A stretch of 64,000 bases of DNA from positions 1 to 64,000 of IMG/VR virus record IMGVR_UViG_3300044956_000373; one strand, written 5' to 3'. This DNA comes from a virus. This document shows positions 18,625 to 26,050 of this stretch, piece after piece. Made by a program: the position numbers and the translations under genes. Within the stretch, counting starts at the first letter, position 1, and each line of letters begins with the position of its first letter. The notes beneath the pieces were generated by a model that was given only the letters and a program-made list of their open reading frames with translations, ran no database searches and was not told the origin of the DNA.

Positions 18625-20832
18625 TTATTTATTTTCAGTACAAATAACAAGTTGTTTTTCTGACGAAGGAACATTTAACGTTACGGTTTTTAACGTATCG
18701 TCATCTATGAATTTATATCCAACAATTTTACTATATTCAGGGTTTATTCTAAACCTAATTGATATTCTTTTCTCGTCACAACCTTTTTGACCTTTGTTCG
18801 ACCAATACAATTCAATATATTCGATTGGTACAATGAAGTCGTCATCATAAATAATCCCTGACATTTGATTTTTAACTTTAGTTAGATAATCTTTTGACGT
18901 TGCATTTTTAATCAACCAATTATAAATTCTATCTATTAAATTATTATATAGATCACCTACAACAGATTTTTTATCCGATATTGAACTTTGTTTAAAAATT
19001 GAAAAGAATTCAGATAAATAACTATCAATAAATGGGTCCATTTTTTTTACCTCAAATAAAGATCCTTTAGGGAAAATAACTTCTCCATCCTCATTTTTTA
19101 AATCTTCAATAGACTCTAAATCTGATTTAATATAATACGAACCTGATTTAAATGATTGAGATATGCACCCAACGATCCTAAAAAAATGATAATCAATAGT
19201 TTCTTCTTTATTGTGTATTTTCATTAAAGTGTCGATTAGTTTTTCTTTTGTATCATCACTGCAATGATAATTCAATCTCAAATTAGTTGGTTTATATTTA
19301 AAAAATTTACCCTCAAATCTTTTTTCATATTTTTGATACTCTTTTAATTTTGCGGTATCTGTTATATCAGATATATCATTAGGGACAATTGTTGAGTTTC
19401 TAAATTTATTAAGAGTCTTTTTAGTTACGTCATCATTATAATCTTCATCAGTTATAAATAGGGCAATTAGATTTAAATAACTTACAACTCTTTCCTCATT
19501 TTTAAGTGCTAAATTTACAATTGCAGGAAATACACCAACATTTTTATTTCTAAAAAAATTATCTAAAATAATAATACTTTTTTCTAAAGAGTTTTTCAAA
19601 AACTCATCGGTCATATCATCTTTAATTTTTTTTAATCTACAATATGGTGAGTTCTCGATCTTTCTTTTGGTTGCGAATCCACATAAATAATCAATTATAG
19701 ACCCTTCAGTTTTTTTTGACTCACTAATTAAAGATCCTTTCGATTCTTTGTTTTTAGCTTTCATATTAAATAACTCTTCAACAAAATTCCAATTAACAAC
19801 ATCCCAAAACTTTTTAATGTATTCATCCCGTTTGTTTTGATATTTCAAATAATAGGCGTGTTCCCAAACATCAAGACCCAAAACAGGATACCCACCTCCT
19901 TTAACAATATCCATCAAAGGATTATCTTGATTTGTTGTGGACATAACTTTTAATTTTCCATCTTTAGTCAAATATAACCAAGCCCAACCAGAACCAAATC
20001 TATCTTTAGCAGCTTGATTAAACTCATCCTTCATTCTTTTGATGTTTCCAAAATCTTTGTTGATTTGTTTTAAAACATTCCCTCTTGGTTTTTGTTTTTT
20101 TGGTGATAACATTTTCCAAAACAATGCGTGATTGAAGGCGCCTCCGGCGTTGTTTCTCACTTTATCATTGAACTTGCTGATCGATTTTATTATTTCATCG
20201 AGCTCAAGATTTCCATTTTTATTTTTTAATTCTTTATTCAACTTATCGACGTACCCTATATAATGTTTATTATAATGTACGTCCATTGTTTTAGAATCTA
20301 TAAACCTAGATAGTGATGAATATGAGTATGGTAATTTTTCAATACCAATTTTTTTCATTTCATTTATTAGAGTTTTTTCTATTTCATATTTTTCAGTTAA
20401 AAGAATAGATTCGTTTAATAAATTTAATTTTTTTTGAATTCCTTTATTTTCATACATTTTTGGTTCGTGATCAGGGTTTTCTTTCTCAAACATCTTAACA
20501 AGTCTTCCTGCAAAGGCATTTGCTTCATCTTCATTTTTACCACCAATGTTTGGTCCTTTTTCTCTTTTTAAAACATCCATTTGATGTTCGTGAATCCATT
20601 CGTGAGCTAAGGTTCTCATGATATCTCTATTCATTCGATCACCAACTAAGACCTTAATAACGTTATCAGACCTTCTACTACCTGTTGACATAGCACCTTT
20701 TTTTTGATTTAAAAAGAATATTTCCAAATCATTTTTTAACGGAAATTCTCTTTGTAGAAGTTTAATAAACTTATTAACAAAGTCAGAATGTTTTCTAAAA
20801 TCTTTATTTTCGTAATTGATAGATACTTTCAT
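18625..20832 (-). CDS. Metallopeptidase-like / Mn-type superoxide dismutase fusion
   Basis: A 735-residue, three-part protein. Residues 1-125 carry HEWIH (H77, E78, H81) and EDEANAFA (E101), the HExxH...ExxANxFA pattern of ImmA/IrrE-like zinc peptidases. Residues 165-357 are a complete Fe/Mn superoxide dismutase: LPYSYSSLSRFIDSKTM, then ligands H186, H235 (NNAGGAFNHALFW) and D321/H325 (GLDVWEHAYYLKYQN). Q302 in STTNQD and the Gly in NNAGG match the manganese type. Residues 360-735 are unknown. (L/I)xE sites flank the SOD domain (LNE 139-141, LTE 145-147, INE 156-158, ISE 369-371), as expected of prohead-protease substrates. It lies 1 bp after the 142-residue gene. SOD would convert superoxide to peroxide; its place in infection is unknown. 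Confidence 0.85.
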   Translation of the reverse strand: MKVSINYENKDFRKHSDFVNKFIKLLQREFPLKNDLEIFFLNQKKGAMSTGSRRSDNVIKVLVGDRMNRDIMRTLAHEWIHEHQMDVLKREKGPNIGGKNEDEANAFAGRLVKMFEKENPDHEPKMYENKGIQKKLNLLNESILLTEKYEIEKTLINEMKKIGIEKLPYSYSSLSRFIDSKTMDVHYNKHYIGYVDKLNKELKNKNGNLELDEIIKSISKFNDKVRNNAGGAFNHALFWKMLSPKKQKPRGNVLKQINKDFGNIKRMKDEFNQAAKDRFGSGWAWLYLTKDGKLKVMSTTNQDNPLMDIVKGGGYPVLGLDVWEHAYYLKYQNKRDEYIKKFWDVVNWNFVEELFNMKAKNKESKGSLISESKKTEGSIIDYLCGFATKRKIENSPYCRLKKIKDDMTDEFLKNSLEKSIIILDNFFRNKNVGVFPAIVNLALKNEERVVSYLNLIALFITDEDYNDDVTKKTLNKFRNSTIVPNDISDITDTAKLKEYQKYEKRFEGKFFKYKPTNLRLNYHCSDDTKEKLIDTLMKIHNKEETIDYHFFRIVGCISQSFKSGSYYIKSDLESIEDLKNEDGEVIFPKGSLFEVKKMDPFIDSYLSEFFSIFKQSSISDKKSVVGDLYNNLIDRIYNWLIKNATSKDYLTKVKNQMSGIIYDDDFIVPIEYIELYWSNKGQKGCDEKRISIRFRINPEYSKIVGYKFIDDDTLKTVTLNVPSSEKQLVICTENK

Positions 20833-20833
20833 A

Positions 20834-21262
20834 TTATTTCGAAACTTCGAAGAATGTAGAATCGGACTCTAAAACATATTGTCCTAAATTTGTTATGTAG
20901 TTTACAGACGTTTTATAATTACCTGTTATCATAGGTCTATAAAAACTTGAGGTTTCGCCAGAAATAATCTCCGTATTAAGATGCCAATCCCATGTTGTTG
21001 AAATTACGGGTATCGCAAATTCAGTGGGTGTTATTGCAAATAAATCCGACCCATTGATCATCACGTTCAATTTATTTTCAAAAACTAAAGATAACATAGT
21101 AGTTTTAAGATTATTAATTTGACCTTGTAAATCAACATCTATTTGATCATTTATTGAATCTTCTGGTAAAATTTTTGTTTCTAATGATTCATCTATTGAA
21201 TCTAACGAACTAAGTTCATCACTCAACCCACTAATTTGGTCCTGATCTAATTTTGTTGGCAT
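20834..21262 (-). CDS. Small virion-type protein, unknown
   Basis: A 142-residue protein. The N-terminus (LDQDQISGLSDELSSLDS) is a helical, acidic segment of the type that opens many phage fibre or whisker proteins. Residues 60-142 form a beta domain. No family recognised. It is preceded by TATTTATT at 21279-21286 and its stop is 1 bp from the start of the SOD-fusion gene, so the two are translated together. It may be the attachment partner of that protein, which is inference from coupling only. Confidence 0.55.
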   Translation of the reverse strand: MPTKLDQDQISGLSDELSSLDSIDESLETKILPEDSINDQIDVDLQGQINNLKTTMLSLVFENKLNVMINGSDLFAITPTEFAIPVISTTWDWHLNTEIISGETSSFYRPMITGNYKTSVNYITNLGQYVLESDSTFFEVSK

Positions 21263-21278
21263 AATTTATTTATTTCTA

Positions 21279-21286
21279 AATAAATA
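21279..21286 (-). promoter_or_regulatory. TATTTATT upstream element (minus strand)
   Basis: Minus-strand TATTTATT 16 nt before the ATG at 21262, in the short gap after the helicase stop. Confidence 0.45.
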
Positions 21287-24208
21287 TCACCTTTTGTTAA
21301 TTAGGTTTAATATTTCCTCGACAACATCACCAACATTTTCAGGTATTTGATCACCCATCACGGTTCTGATAATTTCTTTTTTCTTATTCAAAATATCATA
21401 AATCACACCCTCTATTGTATTTTCATATAAAGGATAGTAAACCAACACGTTTGATTTTTGACCATAACGATATGCCCTATCTTCCGCTTGTGCGTGTTCT
21501 GCAGGAACAAATGATAAATCATTTATAATAACAACCTCAGCAGATGTTAATGTTAAACCAACACCAGCCGCCTTTAAATTACCAACAAAAACTTTTATTT
21601 TATCGTCATTTTGAAATGAGTCGACGGCTTGTTGACGAACTGAGTTAGAACAACTACCATCCAAATAAACCGCTTGATTTTTAAAGTGATGGTAGATTGT
21701 TCGAAGTGAGTCTGTAAAGTTGGTAAAAATAATAACTTTTTTCTCTTGTTCTAAAATATTTTCCGCAAATTCAATTGTTTGTTTTGTTTTTTCATTTGCA
21801 ATTACTTTTCGAACTTTCATTAATTTTGAAAACTGTACGGTAAGTGATGAAGATTCGTCAGGATTTTTATCATACCAATCATAATATTCACCCATTAAAT
21901 TTTCATATTCTTTCGATTGTAATCTCAAATAAACAGGTGTAATGATTTTATCGGGTAAATCCAAAACTTCTTCTTTTAATCTTCTAAGAATTTGTTTTGA
22001 GGTCCGATCTCTTAACTCTTCTAAGTTAGACGCTCCTGTTACGTTCCATACTTTTCTATTTCCTGCCTTAAACTGATACCCTTGACAGTATCGAATGGCA
22101 TAGGCCATCCAATTCTGTGCTACAGGGCTTTCGATGATACTCAAAAGATTGTAATAATTCATGGGTCGTGAAGTCATTGGTGTTCCCGTTAATAACCACA
22201 CTCGATTAATTTTTTTTACAAAACTATTTATGATTTTTGTTCTTTGGGCTTGTGCATTTGAAATCATATGGGCTTCATCTAAAATAACTAAATCAAAATT
22301 GCATTGTTCTAATAAGGTTGGTTCCTTACTTTTTGGATCGTGAAAGTTCTTTAGTATGTCGTAGTTGATAATCACAAAATCATGTTCGGTTGAAAATTTT
22401 TTTCCTTCACAAATAAAAACAGAACGATCTGAATAGTTTTCAATTTCTCTTTGCCAGTTTATTTTAAGTGATGCGGGACAAACAATTAATATTTTTTTTG
22501 ATCCTGTTTCTAAGGATGCGATAATTGTAGATGTTGTATTATGTGTAACAATACAATGTTCGGTCACATATAGTTTATCGGGAGAGTCTACTGAAATACA
22601 AACACTTTCTTCAAATCCAACTTTTTCAATATTTTTAATAAATCTACCAGTTGGGTATTTTATAGGTTCAATGTACTTTTCAGCTTTTCGTTTTAATCTA
22701 AAAGGGTTCATTCCTTTTGGTAGTTTAATATTAACCCTATATGATAACTGACCTTTCTTTTTTTCACCATTATATGTATATGTCGGAATACGAGTTTTAA
22801 CTCTCGCAATACCTCCTAATGTTTGAACAATCTCAACAACATCATCACAAAGTTGTTTTGAAATTGTTGAGTATTCGGTTCCTGAAAAATTTTCTTGTTC
22901 ATTATACATACAATGACCGTCAGTGTCCATTAACCCTTGTAGTATAGATAATCTATTTTCAATTGATGAATATTTGTATATTTCTGGTATAAATTTATTG
23001 TGTGAACGAGACTCATTTAATTTAAGATTACATAATATGTCTCTACCAATAAATTTATTTCCCTTTCTTTTGTTGTCAATTTGTTTATTTTCACTTAAAT
23101 TGAAACCACCAAATAATTCATCATAATCATCACTATGTACTGTAAATACACAAGATGATTTAGTTAGATGTCCATCCCCTAAAATTAAACCTAATAAATA
23201 AGGATCAATAGGAAGGTTATCATTTCGTTCAAATTGAATTGGTTGAACAATAGGAATTTGCCATTTATTATTTCCGTTTGTTGACTTGAAGTAAGTTTCA
23301 ATTTCATATTCCTTATCCTTATTATGACCAACACCTTTAACTTTTATTTTACCCCCCTCAAACATTTGTTTAGTTGATAATACTAAAGATTTTTTTCGTC
23401 TTTTGTTTTTTGTATTTTGGCCATAATTTGGTGATGATACTGACCATAAATGTTCATCCCCCACTAAAATTGAAAATCCGTCATTAAATGTGATTTTATA
23501 TGTTTCTTTGACACCCTGTAGAAATACACCAATAACATTATGAGATTTTCCATCACTACCAATTACTTTGTCACCCACTTTTAAATCACCAATTTTTTTT
23601 CTACCAATCGGGGTAAATACTTCGTTTTTTACATACTCGCATTTCCCCACCCCCATATCATCTGCCAAAATAAATCTTTTGGATCCTACCAACCTTTCAA
23701 TTGCAATTTTTTGATGATTTAATGGCGGTCGGTGGGAATACTTTGAATAATCAATTTCAACACTCTGAACATTGTGTGTTTTTATAAGTGCTGATTTGGG
23801 GACCCAAAATTCAGACAATTGGTCCTTTTTAAAAAACTTTCCCCAAACGTGATATGATTTTTCTTTTTCTACGAGTAATTTTTCTATATAAATTTTTTCA
23901 GGAGTTTGTAACAAATATTTTTCTTCGGCAAATTTCTTAGCGAAGTAGGTGTCTAACTCAACCCACTTTCTTGCAACCTTTGGTGTTGTTTCAAAGTAAT
24001 TTATAATATAATCTGCTTGGGCTCGGGTAGGATAAAACTTTTTGGATGTTTCTTTTTTCTGTTTTAAAAAAAGTATGTAGTTATTTGCACCACTATAAGA
24101 ATCAAGTAGTTCAAGAGCTTTGTGTTCAACTAAAGACGATATATTATCCAATTCAAGTCTTTCACTAAAAATAACAATAAAATGTATATTTATCAATAAA
24201 ACACCCAA
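21287..24208 (-). CDS. SNF2-type helicase/ATPase interrupted by an intein
   Basis: A 973-residue precursor; the mature host protein is 605 residues. It is an SF2/SNF2-family DNA translocase like SMARCAL1. Motif I is ADDMGVGK-TTST, split by the intein. Motif II is DEAH in LVILDEAHMIS. Motif III is LLTGTPM. Motifs V/VI are AAGVGLTLTSA and QAEDRAYRYGQ. It may do the fork-remodelling job of T4 UvsW. The start is uncertain: no ATG precedes the Walker A region. TTG at 24208 or 24196 are candidates and are back-to-back with the plus-strand gene at 24209. Adjacent downstream genes on the same strand are structural. Splicing must occur for ATPase activity because the intein separates the Walker Lys from the Thr that contacts Mg-ATP. 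Confidence 0.88.
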   Translation of the reverse strand: MGVLLINIHFIVIFSERLELDNISSLVEHKALELLDSYSGANNYILFLKQKKETSKKFYPTRAQADYIINYFETTPKVARKWVELDTYFAKKFAEEKYLLQTPEKIYIEKLLVEKEKSYHVWGKFFKKDQLSEFWVPKSALIKTHNVQSVEIDYSKYSHRPPLNHQKIAIERLVGSKRFILADDMGVGKCEYVKNEVFTPIGRKKIGDLKVGDKVIGSDGKSHNVIGVFLQGVKETYKITFNDGFSILVGDEHLWSVSSPNYGQNTKNKRRKKSLVLSTKQMFEGGKIKVKGVGHNKDKEYEIETYFKSTNGNNKWQIPIVQPIQFERNDNLPIDPYLLGLILGDGHLTKSSCVFTVHSDDYDELFGGFNLSENKQIDNKRKGNKFIGRDILCNLKLNESRSHNKFIPEIYKYSSIENRLSILQGLMDTDGHCMYNEQENFSGTEYSTISKQLCDDVVEIVQTLGGIARVKTRIPTYTYNGEKKKGQLSYRVNIKLPKGMNPFRLKRKAEKYIEPIKYPTGRFIKNIEKVGFEESVCISVDSPDKLYVTEHCIVTHNTTSTIIASLETGSKKILIVCPASLKINWQREIENYSDRSVFICEGKKFSTEHDFVIINYDILKNFHDPKSKEPTLLEQCNFDLVILDEAHMISNAQAQRTKIINSFVKKINRVWLLTGTPMTSRPMNYYNLLSIIESPVAQNWMAYAIRYCQGYQFKAGNRKVWNVTGASNLEELRDRTSKQILRRLKEEVLDLPDKIITPVYLRLQSKEYENLMGEYYDWYDKNPDESSSLTVQFSKLMKVRKVIANEKTKQTIEFAENILEQEKKVIIFTNFTDSLRTIYHHFKNQAVYLDGSCSNSVRQQAVDSFQNDDKIKVFVGNLKAAGVGLTLTSAEVVIINDLSFVPAEHAQAEDRAYRYGQKSNVLVYYPLYENTIEGVIYDILNKKKEIIRTVMGDQIPENVGDVVEEILNLINKR
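22538..23641 (-). mobile_element. LAGLIDADG homing intein in the Walker A motif
   Basis: A 368-residue in-frame insertion, residues 190-557 of the helicase precursor. The N-terminal junction is GVGK/C with block A CEYVKNEVFTPIGRKKIGDL. The C-terminal junction is EHCIVTHN/T, the canonical His-Asn end with Thr as +1 nucleophile. Two dodecapeptide motifs, LLGLILGDGH (about residue 340) and LQGLMDTDGH (about 425), mark a LAGLIDADG endonuclease of the DOD type. Removing it restores GVGKTTST exactly. All splice residues are present, so it is probably active. Confidence 0.95.
24187..24194 (+). promoter_or_regulatory. TATTTATC upstream element
   Basis: TATTTATC 14 nt before the ATG at 24209. It lies inside the extreme N-terminal coding part of the divergent helicase if that gene starts at 24208, which is one reason to doubt that start. 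Confidence 0.45.
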
Positions 24209-24721
24209 ATGAAAAGTAATGTTCCTATAACGAGGTTAGGTAAATTTTTTGGTGACAGTGATTTTGAATTGGAGATCAGCATGGGACAAGAGTGGTTGGT
24301 AGGAGATATGAATTTTACTTGCGTATTATATAGAGTTGATAAAAACAAAATTAAAATTGATGATGTTTATGGTGAAGTCTTAAAAGACGGGATAAAATTT
24401 TTACCCCCTGTCGAATTTAATGCTTACGTTCAAATAGTTGCCCCAACAAACACAAAAATTGGGTCTACTAAAATAGTTCAAAGCGAACCAGGAAATATTA
24501 CAATGTCTGTTTATATTAAAACATTAAATGACTTAGAAATTGACATAAATTTGGGAGATTATGTTGGGTATTACGATAGTGAAAATTTTGTAAGATATTA
24601 TACCGTAGTGGACGATGGTCGTGTATATTCTGATTTAAAACATATTTATAAAGGGTATAAACCTTTCTATCGAACCATAACTGGATCACCTGTCGGTACT
24701 GACGAATTTAGAGCTCTTTAA
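24209..24721 (+). CDS. Neck protein, gp14-like
   Basis: A 170-residue protein, probably the second neck/head-completion protein. The segment LYRVDKNKIKIDDVYGEVLK and the following FNAYVQI correspond in pattern to T4 gp14 (a YxV..E...D..FGE.L segment followed by an aromatic strand). The later GDYVGYYDSENFVRYYTV corresponds to its GDLIYF segment. T4 gp14 is 256 residues, so this is a short version. It is followed 2 bp later by the gp15-like gene, the T4 order. Assignment rests on these short similarities and on synteny. Confidence 0.5.
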   Translation: MKSNVPITRLGKFFGDSDFELEISMGQEWLVGDMNFTCVLYRVDKNKIKIDDVYGEVLKDGIKFLPPVEFNAYVQIVAPTNTKIGSTKIVQSEPGNITMSVYIKTLNDLEIDINLGDYVGYYDSENFVRYYTVVDDGRVYSDLKHIYKGYKPFYRTITGSPVGTDEFRAL

Positions 24722-24723
24722 TT

Positions 24724-25764
24724 ATGGCGCTTCCGAAAAAACAAGTTAAATCATATCTTCCCTTGACTTACCCAAAAACATTATTGGCAAGAAGACATCA
24801 GATTGCCGATATGATTTCTAATGATGGTACTTATCTACCTAAGTCATTACTACATGCGGATTTGGACAGAGGATTTTTAGATTTCGTCAAAGAAAGTTTA
24901 GAGACAATAGTTGAAGGTACCAAAATACCTGTGGTCGACATTTTAATTACAAGTCAAAATTGGAGTCAATTTGTTGAGACTTGGGATTTTCAAAACATAG
25001 ATAAAAACGTAGAACCTCCTTTTATAACTATAATTAGAATTCCTGAAGTTAAATACGGAAATAATCCATCGGTAATGTATAATATTCCAAATAGAAGAAC
25101 TTATTATTATATGCAAGTTCCAACATGGGATGGACAAAGAAATGTAATGGACATATACAAAATACCTCAGCCAATACCTGTCGACATTAAATTTCAAGTT
25201 GCGATTGTTTGTAACAGAATGCGAGAAATAAATAAATTTAATCAAAACATAAATCAAACATTTGCATCAAGACAGGCATATCAAGTTATAAAAGGTCATT
25301 ATATTCCTATAATAAATGATGGTATGACGGATGAATCTGTTATGGATGTTGATAAAAGAAAATATTATATTCAAAAATATGATTTTACAATGATGGGATT
25401 TCTTTTAGATGAGGATGATTTTGAAGTCAGTCCCGCAATTTCAAGAACATTCACGATGTTCGAGGTTGATGGTAAAACAAAAAAGAAAAAACAAAAAAGA
25501 CCTATACCTAATATTCCACAATCAACAACATTTAATTATGAATTAGGTGTTAATGAACTATCTAAAGAATTTGAATACACTTGTAATATGTCACTAATAA
25601 AGTCCGAAAATGTATCTTCATACGATATATACATAAATGATTTTTATTTTGGTTCGGATTTATTCGAAATTCGAATTAACACCAATGATTTGTTAAAAAT
25701 AGATATTGTGAAAAACGACACTAATTTGGTTTCTACTTTAGAGTTTTCTGAAGATCTTTTGTAA
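24724..25764 (+). CDS. Tail terminator / sheath stabiliser, gp15-like
   Basis: A 346-residue protein likely to form the ring that ends the tail tube and locks the top sheath ring. The region VDIKFQVAIVCNRMREINKFNQNINQTF (about residues 157-184) parallels T4 gp15, where a beta strand is followed by R-x-x-E/D and a helix. The later YDFTMMGFLLDEDDFE parallels gp15's final strand. Position between gp14-like and sheath genes supports the call. Residues 250-265 are a basic KKKKQKR stretch. The C-terminal 90 residues are an added beta domain absent from T4 gp15 (272 residues). Confidence 0.6.
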   Translation: MALPKKQVKSYLPLTYPKTLLARRHQIADMISNDGTYLPKSLLHADLDRGFLDFVKESLETIVEGTKIPVVDILITSQNWSQFVETWDFQNIDKNVEPPFITIIRIPEVKYGNNPSVMYNIPNRRTYYYMQVPTWDGQRNVMDIYKIPQPIPVDIKFQVAIVCNRMREINKFNQNINQTFASRQAYQVIKGHYIPIINDGMTDESVMDVDKRKYYIQKYDFTMMGFLLDEDDFEVSPAISRTFTMFEVDGKTKKKKQKRPIPNIPQSTTFNYELGVNELSKEFEYTCNMSLIKSENVSSYDIYINDFYFGSDLFEIRINTNDLLKIDIVKNDTNLVSTLEFSEDLL

Positions 25765-25926
25765 TTACTCTCCGTATATATCTCTTTTCTCAGTACATTT
25801 TTCTAAAATTAGATGTTCTAAAAACTTGTACATTTTTATTCCTCGTTTATCACAATATTTTTTTAGTATCTCATGTACTGAGATGTCAATCTTCAAATTT
25901 TTTATTTTCTTATTATCCTTAGACAT
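25765..25926 (-). CDS. 53-residue ribbon-helix-helix-like protein
   Basis: A short minus-strand gene (ATG 25926, stop TAA directly abutting the stop of the gp15-like gene). The sequence KNLKIDISVHEILKKYCDKR, followed by MYKFLEHLILEKC, has the strand-helix-helix outline of small ribbon-helix-helix DNA-binding proteins. It has its own TATTTATA element at 25964-25971, divergent from the sheath promoter. A second 53-residue protein of the same outline is encoded at 49005. It may regulate the adjacent sheath promoter, which is inference. Confidence 0.55.
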   Translation of the reverse strand: MSKDNKKIKNLKIDISVHEILKKYCDKRGIKMYKFLEHLILEKCTEKRDIYGE

Positions 25927-25963
25927 AATGGTAGAAAAAAGTCAGAATAAAATCTTACCAAAA

Positions 25964-25971
25964 TATAAATA
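25964..25971 (-). promoter_or_regulatory. TATTTATA upstream element (minus strand)
   Basis: Minus-strand TATTTATA 37 nt before the ATG at 25926, back-to-back with the plus-strand element at 26008. Confidence 0.45.
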
Positions 25972-26007
25972 CTTTTTGTTTTGTAAAGTTTTTGCTTAAT
26001 AAATGAA

Positions 26008-26015
26008 TATTTATA
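26008..26015 (+). promoter_or_regulatory. TATTTATA element upstream of tail sheath
   Basis: TATTTATA in coding orientation, 35 nt before the sheath ATG at 26051. The gap is AT-rich with a GGGA patch that might aid ribosome binding. Confidence 0.5.
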
Positions 26016-26050
26016 AGAAAATAAAATAATTAATCGGGAAAAAATAAATT

